Assembly: GCF_900112845.1 (NCBI RefSeq)
Contig: NZ_FONG01000016.1
Location: 140,590-204,589, forward strand
Length of the DNA stretch: 64,000 nucleotides
Reading direction: 5' to 3'
Origin: Actinacidiphila alni
GTDB taxonomy: Bacteria > Actinomycetota > Actinomycetes > Streptomycetales > Streptomycetaceae
Shown here: piece by piece, positions 34,105 to 42,232 of the stretch
Layout of the letters: each line of letters starts with the position of its first letter
How positions within the stretch are numbered: position 1 is the stretch's first letter
Program-made: the position numbers and the translations under genes
The notes under the pieces: model-generated
What the model saw: only the letters and a program-made list of their open reading frames with translations
Database searches by the model: none
Told to the model about the DNA's origin: nothing

Positions 34105-35808
34105 TCAGAACAGGCGGCTGTAGCCGTTCCAGCCCGGGCCCTGCTTGACCGCGGTCTTGAACGAACCGGTGCCGGTCGAGCTGTAGCTGTACAGATTGCC
34201 GTTGCCGTCCACACCGACCAGGTCGGCGCGGCCGTCACCGTCCATGTCGCCGGGCGAGGCCAGCTTGTTGTAGCGGTTCCAGCCGGGGCCGATCTTGACC
34301 TTGGACTGGAACGGCCGGGTGCTGATGCCCGTCCCCTTGTACAGCCACAGGGTGCCGTCGGTGCCCCGCGCCACGATGTCCGCGCGGCCGTCTCCGGTCA
34401 GGTCACCGCCGCCGACGATCGCGTTGTAGGCGTTCCAGCCCGGGCCGACCAGCAGCCGGCCGGTCAGCGCGGTGCCGGTGCCCTGGCCGCGGTAGAGGTA
34501 CAGATTGCCCTTGGTGTCGCGGGCCAGCAGGTCGCCCTTGCCGTCGCCGTTGAGGTCACCGGGGCCGAGGTAGATGTTGTAGCCGCCCCAGCCGGTGGCG
34601 ATCGGGCTGTTCCCGGCCAGCTCCAGGTTGTAGAGGTTGGTGCCCTCCCGGAACAGCAGGTCGGCGTAGCCCTCGTCGTTCAGCGAGTTGGCGAAGCCGA
34701 AGGTGGTGTAGCCCTTCCAGCCGCCGGCGTCGCTCACCTGCTGGCGGGCGGCCAGCGTCCCGTTGTTGTTCGTGTAGTACCAGTAGAGGGTGCCGCCGGT
34801 CGACAGACCGTACAGCTCCTTCTTGCCGAACTGCGGGTTGGAGCCCGAGTTCGCGAACAGCTCGACGTTCCAGTCCGTGCCGCTCTTCAGCTTCGGCGCG
34901 AAACCGCCGACGCCGTTGGGCTTGTAGTAGTAGAGGTCGCCGTTCACGGTCCGGGCGAACACGTCGCCGTCGCCGATGCTGATGAGCTGGTTGTACGCGT
35001 TCCAGCCGGAGCCGATCGCGACGCGGCCCGCGTACGGTCCTGACGCCTTGCCGGTGCCGGCGTAGAAGTACAGATTGCCCTTGGTGTCGCGGGCGATCAG
35101 GTCGCTGACGCCGTCGCCGTTCATGTCACCGGGGCTGGTGAGCTGGTCGTACTGGTTCCAGCCGGGGCCGATCAGGGCCTTGCCCTTGAACGGGGCGGAA
35201 GCGTTGCCGGTGCCCTCGTAGAGGTAGAGCTGGCCGTCCGGCGTGCGGGCGACGATGTCGGCCTTGCCGTCCCCCGTGATGTCGTCGGTGGCGACGATCT
35301 TGTTGTAGACGTACCAGCCGGTGCCGGTCCACAGCGGGCCGCCGTTGGGGAAGCTCGACGCGTTGAAGAGCGAGAGCTGACCGGAGCCGGTGAGCGCCAG
35401 GATCTCGGGACCGGCCTGGCCGTCCAGATCGCCCGGCGTGATGACGTCCTTGTAGAGGACACCGCTGCTGCTCGCCCCGAGGTCCACGTTCTTCGTGGCC
35501 AGCGAGTTGAAGTAGTGGCGGCTGTTGCCGCGGTAGAGCTCGTCGGGGTAGCCGTCCCCGTCCGGGTCGTACCGCAGCGGGGCGGCCGCCGCCGTGGTGG
35601 AGAACTGCCCGACCTTCTTCTTCGGCAGCGTGAGCGTCGGCTGCGCCGAGGCCGGCGCCGTCGGCCGGGTGACGCGGTGGAGCTGCGGGCCGTTGTCGGC
35701 CTGCGCGGTGGTGCTCAGCGCGAGGGCGCCGAGGGCGAGTGCACCGGTGGTGCACACCGCGACGAGTCGGCGGCGCCGCGAAAGGCGCGCCGGCTGTGCG
35801 TGGGACAC
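34105..35808 (-). CDS. Secreted FG-GAP/VCBS repeat protein
   Basis: A 567-residue secreted protein with signal peptide (about 1-38, ALSTTAQA). At least seven calcium-loop repeats of the DxDGDGxxD type (DPDGDGYPD, DITGDGKAD, DMNGDGVSD, DLNGDGKGD, DLTGDGRAD, DMDGDGRAD and a weaker DLDGQAGPE) alternate with GPGWNxYN blades, predicting a seven-bladed propeller. No enzymatic domain, so probably a binding protein for surface or glycan. GTG 35808 gives a clean signal peptide; GGGGGG lies only 3 bases upstream, a tight spacing. It is convergent with the PIG-L gene. Confidence 0.88.
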   Translation of the reverse strand: MSHAQPARLSRRRRLVAVCTTGALALGALALSTTAQADNGPQLHRVTRPTAPASAQPTLTLPKKKVGQFSTTAAAAPLRYDPDGDGYPDELYRGNSRHYFNSLATKNVDLGASSSGVLYKDVITPGDLDGQAGPEILALTGSGQLSLFNASSFPNGGPLWTGTGWYVYNKIVATDDITGDGKADIVARTPDGQLYLYEGTGNASAPFKGKALIGPGWNQYDQLTSPGDMNGDGVSDLIARDTKGNLYFYAGTGKASGPYAGRVAIGSGWNAYNQLISIGDGDVFARTVNGDLYYYKPNGVGGFAPKLKSGTDWNVELFANSGSNPQFGKKELYGLSTGGTLYWYYTNNNGTLAARQQVSDAGGWKGYTTFGFANSLNDEGYADLLFREGTNLYNLELAGNSPIATGWGGYNIYLGPGDLNGDGKGDLLARDTKGNLYLYRGQGTGTALTGRLLVGPGWNAYNAIVGGGDLTGDGRADIVARGTDGTLWLYKGTGISTRPFQSKVKIGPGWNRYNKLASPGDMDGDGRADLVGVDGNGNLYSYSSTGTGSFKTAVKQGPGWNGYSRLF

Positions 35809-35851
35809 ATTCCCCCCTGGGATGTGGAATAAGAGCGCAATGGGTTGCGGA

Positions 35852-35871
35852 TATTCGGCGTCCACCGAATA
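35852..35871. promoter_or_regulatory. Inverted repeat upstream of the FG-GAP gene
   Basis: TATTCGG-N6-CCGAATA, a perfect 7-bp-arm palindrome 44 bases upstream of the FG-GAP start. A nearby GGAATATCC (about 35900) repeats part of it in reverse, so a regulator site is possible. Confidence 0.45.
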
Positions 35872-36012
35872 CCTCGCACACCTCGGTACGGCCGGGAACC
35901 GGAATATCCGGATCCGAAAATCCGTCCGGTTCCGGTCGCGGCGAGTCTAGACCCTGTGGTATCCGACGGGCCCCCGGGTTTCGCCGCCGTCCGGCGGAAT
36001 TAGGATGGCGCC

Positions 36013-36987
36013 ATGACCTGGCTGATCACCGGCGGCGCCGGTTACATCGGATCGCATGTCGTCAAGGCGATGGTGGACGGCGGTGAGAAGGTCGTCGTCC
36101 TCGACGACCTCACGGCCGGCGACAGCGACCGGCTGCCGGCCGGTGTCGCCGTGGAGCGGGCCAGCGTCCTGGACCGCCCGGCGCTCGACCGGGTGCTGGC
36201 CGCGCACGGCGTCGACGGCATCGTGCACATCGCCGCCCGCAAGCAGGTCGGCGAGTCCGTCGAACGCCCGCTGTTCTACTACCGGGAGAATCTGACGGGT
36301 CTCCAGACCCTGCTGGAGGCGGCGGTCGACGCGGGCGTGCGGCGCTTCGTCTTCTCCTCCTCCGCGGCCGTCTACGGGATGCCGGACGTCGACCTCGTCA
36401 CCGAGCGGACGCCGTGCGCGCCGATGAGCCCGTACGGCGAGAGCAAGCTCGCGGGGGAGTGGCTGATCTCGGCGGTCGGCCGGGCGCACGGCATCGCCAC
36501 CGCGAGCCTGCGCTACTTCAACGTCGCCGGCGCCGCCGCGCCGGAGCTGGGCGACCGCGGTGCCGCCAACATCGTGCCGCTGGTCTTCCAGCGGATCTCG
36601 CAGGGCCGCGCCCCGCTGATCTTCGGCGACGACTACCCGACGCCGGACGGCACCTGTGTGCGCGACTACGTGCACGTCCAGGACGTGGCCGCCGCCCATG
36701 TCGCCGCCGCCCGACGGCTGGCCGCCGACCCCGAGGCGTCGCTGGTGCTGAACATCGGCAGCGGGCAGGGCGTCTCGGTGGCCGAGATGGTCGACCTGAT
36801 CCGCGAGGTCTCCGGTCACACTGAGCTGGAACCCGAAGTGGCCCCGCGCCGCCCGGGCGACCCGGCCCGGGTCGTCGCCTCCGCCGAGGCGATCGGCAGG
36901 GAGCTGGGCTGGACCGCGCAGTACGACGTGCGCGCCATGGTCGAGTCGGCCTGGGCGGCCTGGCAGCTCCAGCACCCGACGGCGTAA
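36013..36987 (+). CDS. galE: UDP-glucose 4-epimerase
   Basis: A 324-residue extended SDR that interconverts UDP-glucose and UDP-galactose. NAD-binding GGAGYIG at 7-13, SSSAAVYG, catalytic YGESK, and the RYFNVAGA and GTCVRDYVHVQDVAAAH signatures typical of GalE. Its place beside the phosphoglycan block suggests it supplies UDP-sugars for that polymer. The C-terminal codons begin a 16-bp tandem repeat. Confidence 0.92.
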   Translation: MTWLITGGAGYIGSHVVKAMVDGGEKVVVLDDLTAGDSDRLPAGVAVERASVLDRPALDRVLAAHGVDGIVHIAARKQVGESVERPLFYYRENLTGLQTLLEAAVDAGVRRFVFSSSAAVYGMPDVDLVTERTPCAPMSPYGESKLAGEWLISAVGRAHGIATASLRYFNVAGAAAPELGDRGAANIVPLVFQRISQGRAPLIFGDDYPTPDGTCVRDYVHVQDVAAAHVAAARRLAADPEASLVLNIGSGQGVSVAEMVDLIREVSGHTELEPEVAPRRPGDPARVVASAEAIGRELGWTAQYDVRAMVESAWAAWQLQHPTA

Positions 36988-37030
36988 CGGGCCGGATCCG
37001 TAACAGGCCGGAACCGTAACAGGCCGAGGG
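36983..37030. repeat. 16-bp tandem repeat at the galE stop
   Basis: Three copies of a 16-base unit CGTAACRGGCCGGAWC (the last one diverges at its end). The first copy contains the galE stop codon TAA. Confidence 0.75.
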
Positions 37031-37088
37031 CGGGCCGGGCCCGGCGCGGTCCTGGACAGGTGTGGCAGCGGCGATACGAGGGACGCAC

Positions 37089-38240
37089 GTGACAACGGCA
37101 CGGCAGGACGTGGTGGAGGCCCGCAGGGTCGTGGTCAAGGTCGGCTCGTCGTCGCTGACCACGGCCGCCGGGGGACTGGACGCCGACCGGGTGGACGCCC
37201 TCGTGGACGTCCTGGCGGCGGTCCGCGCCGGCGGCGGCGGCGCTTCCGGCGGGCGCCCCGACAAGGAGATCGTGCTGGTCTCCTCGGGCGCCATCGCCGC
37301 CGGGCTCGCCCCGCTCGGCCTGTCCGGCCGCCCCCGCGACCTGGCCAGGCAGCAGGCCGCCGCCAGCGTTGGCCAGGGCCTGCTGGTCGCCCGCTACACC
37401 GCCTCCTTCGCCCGCTACGGCGTCCGCGTCGGCCAGGTGCTGCTCACCTCCGACGACGTCAGCCGCCGCGCCCACTACCGCAACGCCTACCGCACCCTCG
37501 ACCAGCTGCTGGCCATGGGCGCCCTCCCGGTGGTCAACGAGAACGACACCGTCGCCACCGACGAGATCCGCTTCGGCGACAACGACCGGCTCGCCGCGCT
37601 GGTCGCCCACCTCGTCCGGGCCGACCTGCTGGTGCTGCTCTCCGACGTCGACGGGCTCTACGACGGCGACCCCCGCACCCCGGGCACCAGCAGGATCGAC
37701 GAGGTCACCGGGCCCGAGGACCTGGCCGGCGTCACCATCGGCAGCGCGGGCAAGTCCGGGGTCGGCACCGGCGGCATGGTCACCAAGGTCGAGGCCGCCA
37801 GGATCGCCGCCGAGGCGGGCATCCCGGTGGTGCTGACCTCCGCCGTGCACGCCGCCGACGCCCTGGCCGGACGCCCGACCGGCACCCACTTCCACCGCAC
37901 CGGCAAGCGCTCCGCCGACCGGCTGCTGTGGCTGGAGCACGCCTCCACCCCGCGCGGCGCGCTGCGCCTGGACGCCGGGGCGGTCCGCGCGGTCACCGAA
38001 CGGAACAGCTCGCTGCTGCCGGCCGGAGTCACCGCGGTGGAGGGCGAATTCGTGGCAGGCGACCCCGTCGACCTGCTCGACGAGTCGGGCCGGCCGGTCG
38101 CCCGCGGACTGGTCAACTTCGACGCGCGCGAGCTTCCCCGGCTGCTCGGCCGTTCCACCCGCGACCTCGCGGTGGAACTCGGCCCCGCCTACGAACGCGA
38201 GGTCGTACACCGGGACGACCTGGTACTTCTGCGGCCATGA
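37089..38240 (+). CDS. proB: Glutamate 5-kinase
   Basis: A 383-residue enzyme for the first step of proline synthesis. Amino-acid-kinase domain (VVVKVGSSSLT, VSSGAIAAG, NENDTVATDEIRFGDND, SDVDGLYDGDP, GTGGMVTKVEAA) followed by a C-terminal PUA domain (about 285-370). GTG 37089 has GAGGGA six bases upstream; GTG 37062 is in frame but lacks a site. It is followed, after one small gene, by proA. Confidence 0.95.
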   Translation: MTTARQDVVEARRVVVKVGSSSLTTAAGGLDADRVDALVDVLAAVRAGGGGASGGRPDKEIVLVSSGAIAAGLAPLGLSGRPRDLARQQAAASVGQGLLVARYTASFARYGVRVGQVLLTSDDVSRRAHYRNAYRTLDQLLAMGALPVVNENDTVATDEIRFGDNDRLAALVAHLVRADLLVLLSDVDGLYDGDPRTPGTSRIDEVTGPEDLAGVTIGSAGKSGVGTGGMVTKVEAARIAAEAGIPVVLTSAVHAADALAGRPTGTHFHRTGKRSADRLLWLEHASTPRGALRLDAGAVRAVTERNSSLLPAGVTAVEGEFVAGDPVDLLDESGRPVARGLVNFDARELPRLLGRSTRDLAVELGPAYEREVVHRDDLVLLRP

Positions 38241-38296
38241 GGCCCCGGAACCCTGGACTCCGGGGGCGGCGCCCGGCGAACTCACCGGTACCTTCA

Positions 38297-38324
38297 CGGG
38301 GGCTTCTTGCCGAAAACGCCCCCG
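38297..38324 (+). terminator. Hairpin downstream of proB
   Basis: CGGGGGC (38297-38303) and GCCCCCG (38318-38324) form a 7-bp stem with a 14-base loop. A second CCCCGGA/TCCGGGG hairpin begins 3 bases after the stop at 38240. Either may end proB transcription. Confidence 0.45.
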
Positions 38325-38422
38325 CGGCCCGCCGGAGCCTGGTCAACTTTGATGCGGAGGAGTCGTCGGTGCCCACCGGTGCGGACGGCTCTCGCGGAAC
38401 GTAACCCACAGGGAGGCCGCCG

Positions 38423-38941
38423 GTGAGACGAGGGCGCCCAGGGCCAGTGACCAGGGGTACGGGGGAACGCACTCTGGTCAGCGTCGGCAACGACATGAGC
38501 ATCAGCGACATCAACGGCATCGCCGGGGACGGCCCGGGCGATCCCGCGGGCGGCCCGGAGGGCCGCCAGGACCGCCAGGCCCGGCCGCAGGAGCACGCGG
38601 CGTCCCGGCTGTGGCACATCACCCTCAGCGTCTCGGGCCCCGAGACGCCGCTGTCCGAGGTCAGACGCGGCCTCGAACAGCTGGCCCACGACCACCCCTT
38701 CCTGCTGACCAGCCGCTACGCCACCGACCACGCGGAGATCCGCTACTGGGAGGAGGCGCGCGACCTGCACGACGCCGCCGCCATCGCGCTGCGGCTGTGG
38801 GGCGAGCACCGCTCGACGGCGGGCCTGCCGCCGTGGGAGACCGTCGGCCTGGAGGTCATCGACCGGGCGACCTACCACCAGCGCGTCGCCGAGGGCTACG
38901 GGCCGCCGCCCGCCGTACCGGTCGGCGTCCACCCGTTCTGA
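38423..38941 (+). CDS. Hypothetical protein between proB and proA
   Basis: A 172-residue soluble protein conserved in position in Streptomyces as I recall, function unknown. The first 60 residues are Gly/Pro-rich. The rest forms a compact alpha/beta domain (LWHITLSVSGPETPLSEVRR, LTSRYATDHAEIRYWEEARDL) that looks ACT- or ferredoxin-like, but this is a guess. GTG 38423 has GGGAGG six bases upstream, a strong site. The C-terminus GPPPAVPVGVHPF is proline-rich. Confidence 0.8.
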   Translation: MRRGRPGPVTRGTGERTLVSVGNDMSISDINGIAGDGPGDPAGGPEGRQDRQARPQEHAASRLWHITLSVSGPETPLSEVRRGLEQLAHDHPFLLTSRYATDHAEIRYWEEARDLHDAAAIALRLWGEHRSTAGLPPWETVGLEVIDRATYHQRVAEGYGPPPAVPVGVHPF

Positions 38942-38998
38942 CGCCCCGGCCGGCCGCCGGCCGGGCCCGGGCTCCGTCGGTCCGGCCCGGCGCCGCGG

Positions 38999-39007
38999 TT
39001 GTCCACA
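38999..39007 (+). promoter_or_regulatory. DnaA box (TTGTCCACA) upstream of proA
   Basis: Exact Streptomyces-type DnaA box, 53 bases before the proA start. Single copy here. Confidence 0.4.
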
Positions 39008-39059
39008 ACCGGACCGGAACGGGCGACGGCGCCGGGCGGCGGCCCGGTACGCTGCTGCC

Positions 39060-40355
39060 ATGACCCACCCGCCGCTGCCCTCGCCGCTGCCCAAGTCGCC
39101 CGTGCTGCTCGCCGCGTACCGCGCGCGGGCCGCTGCCGCCGACCTGGCCCCGCTGCCGCGGTCCGTCAAGGACGACGCCCTGCTGGCCATCGCGGACGCC
39201 CTGATCGTCCGCACCCAGGAGATCGTCGCGGCCAACGCCGAGGACGTGGCGCGGGCCCGCGCGGCCGGCACCAGCGACACCGTGGTGGACCGGCTCACCC
39301 TCACCCGGGAGCGGGTCGCGGCCATCGCCGCCGATGTGCGGCACGTGGCCGGGCTGCCCGATCCGGTCGGCGAGGTGCTGCGCGGCTCCACCCTGCCCAA
39401 CGGACTGGAGCTGCGGCAGGTCCGGGTCCCGCTCGGCGTCGTCGGCATCATCTACGAGGCCCGGCCCAACGTCACGGTGGACGCCGCGGCCCTCTGCCTG
39501 AAGTCCGGCAACGCGGTGCTGCTGCGCGGCTCGTCCTCCGCGTACGCCTCCAACACCGCGCTGATCACCGTGCTGCGCGACGCGGTCGGCGGCGCCGGCC
39601 TGCCCGCCGACGCGGTGCAGCTGGTGCCCGGCGAGAGCCGCGAGTCCGTCACCGAGCTGATGCGCGCCCGCGGCATGGTCGACGTGCTGATCCCGCGCGG
39701 CGGCGCCGCCCTGATCCGCACCGTCGTGGAGGGCTCCACCGTCCCGGTGATCGAGACCGGCACCGGGAACTGCCATGTGTACGTGGACGCCGAGGCCGAT
39801 CTCGACATGGCCGTGGACGTGCTGATCAACTCCAAGGCGCAGCGGCCCAGCGTCTGCAACTCCGCCGAGACCCTGCTGGTGCACCGGGACATCGCCGACC
39901 GCTTCCTGCCCCGGGCGCTGGACGCGCTCGCCGAGGCCGGGGTCACCGTGCACGGCGACCCGCGGGTGCTGGCGCTGGCCGACAGCAGCGGCAGCAAGGC
40001 CACCGTGGTGCCCGCCACCGCGGAGGACTGGGAGACGGAGTATCTGTCGTACGACATCGCCGCCGGGGTGGTGGAGAGTCTGGACGCCGCCGTCGAGCAC
40101 ATCCGGCTGTGGTCCTCCGGGCACACCGAGGCGATCGTCACGAGCTCCCAGGCCGCCGCCCGCCGCTTCACTCAGCGGGTGGACGCCGCCGCGGTGCTGG
40201 TCAACGCCTCGACCCGGTTCACCGACGGCGGGCAGTTCGGATTCGGCGCCGAGATCGGCATCTCCACCCAGAAACTGCACGCCCGCGGCCCCATGGGACT
40301 GCCGGAGCTGACCTCCACCAAGTACGTCGTCACCGGCGACGGCCACGTGCGCTGA
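39060..40355 (+). CDS. proA: Gamma-glutamyl phosphate reductase
   Basis: A 431-residue NADPH-dependent reductase, second step of proline synthesis. Signatures: IYEARPNVTVDAAALCLKSG, LLRGSSSAYASN, the catalytic cysteine in RPSVCNSAETLL, and FGFGAEIGISTQKLHARGP near the end. It lies close to proB but is separated from it by one gene and a likely terminator, so it has its own promoter region containing a DnaA box. Confidence 0.96.
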   Translation: MTHPPLPSPLPKSPVLLAAYRARAAAADLAPLPRSVKDDALLAIADALIVRTQEIVAANAEDVARARAAGTSDTVVDRLTLTRERVAAIAADVRHVAGLPDPVGEVLRGSTLPNGLELRQVRVPLGVVGIIYEARPNVTVDAAALCLKSGNAVLLRGSSSAYASNTALITVLRDAVGGAGLPADAVQLVPGESRESVTELMRARGMVDVLIPRGGAALIRTVVEGSTVPVIETGTGNCHVYVDAEADLDMAVDVLINSKAQRPSVCNSAETLLVHRDIADRFLPRALDALAEAGVTVHGDPRVLALADSSGSKATVVPATAEDWETEYLSYDIAAGVVESLDAAVEHIRLWSSGHTEAIVTSSQAAARRFTQRVDAAAVLVNASTRFTDGGQFGFGAEIGISTQKLHARGPMGLPELTSTKYVVTGDGHVR

Positions 40356-40438
40356 CCCGGACGGCCGTCCTCCGGACAGCCCACAGCCAGTCCGGATTCC
40401 CCTGCCCAAACGACCAACTTCCGCATTACTCTGGACAG

Positions 40439-40876
40439 ATGCCGGACGATGACGAGTTCGCCTCCGTAGTCCTCGACGAAGAATTCGTACGGTCCGCTCT
40501 GTTCCATGAGCCCTCGGCCAGGGAACGGATGCTTGCCGTCGCCGAAGGTCCCGCGCTACCGCCCGGCTGGTCCGGGCGGCACAGAGCCGGTGCGCACGTG
40601 CCCGTCCCCGAACTGGACGACGCGGCGGCACTGGAGTCCGACGACGACCTGTACCCGCACGGACGGCCGTACCGCGGGAGCAGCACCCGCTGGCACCGGC
40701 CGGTGGCGTGGGCGCTGGCCGTCGTGATGGGGATAGGGGTGGTCGCCCTGACCTTCGCCGCGGTCTACCGCGGCGCGGGCGGCGGCTCCCGCCCGCAGAT
40801 CGTCCCCACCCCGTCCAGCGGCACCGTCGGCACGCGCAGCAGCCTGCCACCGGTCGCCGCCGAGCGGCTTCCCTGA
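40439..40876 (+). CDS. Small single-pass membrane protein, paralogue of the next gene
   Basis: A 145-residue protein of unknown function. Its N-terminus (DDDEFASVVLDEEFVRSALFHEPSARER) closely matches that of the following gene. One transmembrane segment (about 88-108, VAWALAVVMGIGVVALTFAAVY) and a short outer tail. TACTCT ends 6 bases before the ATG, so transcription would start at or next to the A of ATG: a leaderless mRNA is likely and no Shine-Dalgarno is present. The pair corresponds by position to S. coelicolor SCO2583/SCO2584, the latter reported among spore-wall complex partners. Confidence 0.85.
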   Translation: MPDDDEFASVVLDEEFVRSALFHEPSARERMLAVAEGPALPPGWSGRHRAGAHVPVPELDDAAALESDDDLYPHGRPYRGSSTRWHRPVAWALAVVMGIGVVALTFAAVYRGAGGGSRPQIVPTPSSGTVGTRSSLPPVAAERLP

Positions 40877-40942
40877 TCTCCTGTCATAAGTTGACCGGTA
40901 CCAGGGCGTTTATTCGTGCGCCCGGAGACTTAACCTTGTGAT

Positions 40943-42232
40943 ATGAGCGGGCCTGGAAACCCTCCTGAGGGCACACCCGAGGGCGCCTCCGGAGGCGGTG
41001 AGGACGAGTACCGATCCGTCGTGTTCGACGAGTCGTTCGTCAGGGCTGCCCGGATCCAGGAATTCTCCGCCCAGGAGCGGCTGGACGACGCCGACCGGGC
41101 GGTCCGCGTCCGCCATGTGATCCCGCGCGGCCTCGCCCGGCAGGCGGTGGCCCTGATCACGCTGATCGTGGTCGCCTTCGGCTTCGCGATCTACATGGGG
41201 GTGCGCCACCCCTACAAAGGGCGCGACCAGGACGCCGCCGAGCAGTTCAGGGCCAATGTGATCCCGCTGGTGCCGGACGGCAAGGTGGCCTCGGTCCCCG
41301 CCGACCAGCCCTTCCGCGGCCAGCCCGCCGAGCACTACGGGTCGGGTGTGGACGGCATCACGCTGCCGCCGATCCACCGGATCGGCGGCTTCGGCGTGGA
41401 CGAGGTGACCCGGGCCTTCACCACGGCCCGCGACTACCTCGACGACTCGGCGATCAATCCGCAGACCGTCACCGGCGGTGACGTACGGACGGTGCGGGCG
41501 CTGCTGGACCCCGGGCAGCTCGACCAGTTCGACGCCAGCCTGACCCGGCCGACCACCGACGGCACCCATGAGGCGACCGGCTGGCTGGTCCGCTTCGACC
41601 CGGCGGCGAAGGTGGAGCTGGCCCCGGACGGCATCCGGGTGCACGGCTCCCTGGAGGCGTCCGAGTCCGGTGACGACCTGGAGGTCGCCGCCGACCACAC
41701 CTTCGTCTACGCCCTGCACGGCCCCGGCGCCGGCGAGGACGCCGTGTCGCTGTTCACCGTGCGCCGCCAGATGCGCTTCCACTTCAGCCACGCCGACCTG
41801 CGGCAGCACGAGATCCAGGTCGTCCAGGCCGATGTCGCCGCCGGGCCGCTGGCCTGCGGCGCGGCCGTACAGCGCTATTTCCAACCGATACTGGCCGGCC
41901 AGTCGGCGCCCGACACGGTCGCGGGGGCCGACCCGTACGACCACGACCGGCCGGTCGGCGCGGTCTGCGCACCGCTGAACCACGCCACCACCGGTCAGTC
42001 GGACACCGGTCAGTCGGACAATGCGCCGGGGAACCTGCCGAGCGCGCCCGGGACGGGCACGGCGCCGCCGCCCGTCGCCTCCGGCGCGAACACCGGCACC
42101 GGCACCGGCACCGACGCGAGCAGCGACGCGACGGGTCCGGCGCCCCGCTCTAGCTCGGCTCCGGCTGCGGTCCGGACGACGGTGCTGAGTCCTCCGGTCC
42201 CGACGCCCCGTTCGTCGAGCCCGAGCCTGTGA
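40943..42232 (+). CDS. Single-pass membrane protein with large extracytoplasmic domain (SCO2584-like position)
   Basis: A 429-residue protein. Cytoplasmic N-terminus EDEYRSVVFDESFVRAARIQEFSAQERLDD is shared with the preceding gene. One membrane helix (about 70-92) precedes an outer domain of about 250 residues without known enzyme motifs and a Thr/Ser/Gly-rich tail. TAACCT ends 6 bases before the ATG, so this too may be leaderless. Its last 83 bases overlap the M48 protease gene on the other strand. A role in wall or spore-wall synthesis is inferred from synteny only. Confidence 0.86.
   Translation: MSGPGNPPEGTPEGASGGGEDEYRSVVFDESFVRAARIQEFSAQERLDDADRAVRVRHVIPRGLARQAVALITLIVVAFGFAIYMGVRHPYKGRDQDAAEQFRANVIPLVPDGKVASVPADQPFRGQPAEHYGSGVDGITLPPIHRIGGFGVDEVTRAFTTARDYLDDSAINPQTVTGGDVRTVRALLDPGQLDQFDASLTRPTTDGTHEATGWLVRFDPAAKVELAPDGIRVHGSLEASESGDDLEVAADHTFVYALHGPGAGEDAVSLFTVRRQMRFHFSHADLRQHEIQVVQADVAAGPLACGAAVQRYFQPILAGQSAPDTVAGADPYDHDRPVGAVCAPLNHATTGQSDTGQSDNAPGNLPSAPGTGTAPPPVASGANTGTGTGTDASSDATGPAPRSSSAPAAVRTTVLSPPVPTPRSSSPSL

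Noticed and set aside
38339..38375. Short stretch after proB resembling its own LVNFDA coding region
   Set aside because: About 20 bases of similarity only; may be a tiny decayed duplication but too short to support as a pseudogene.
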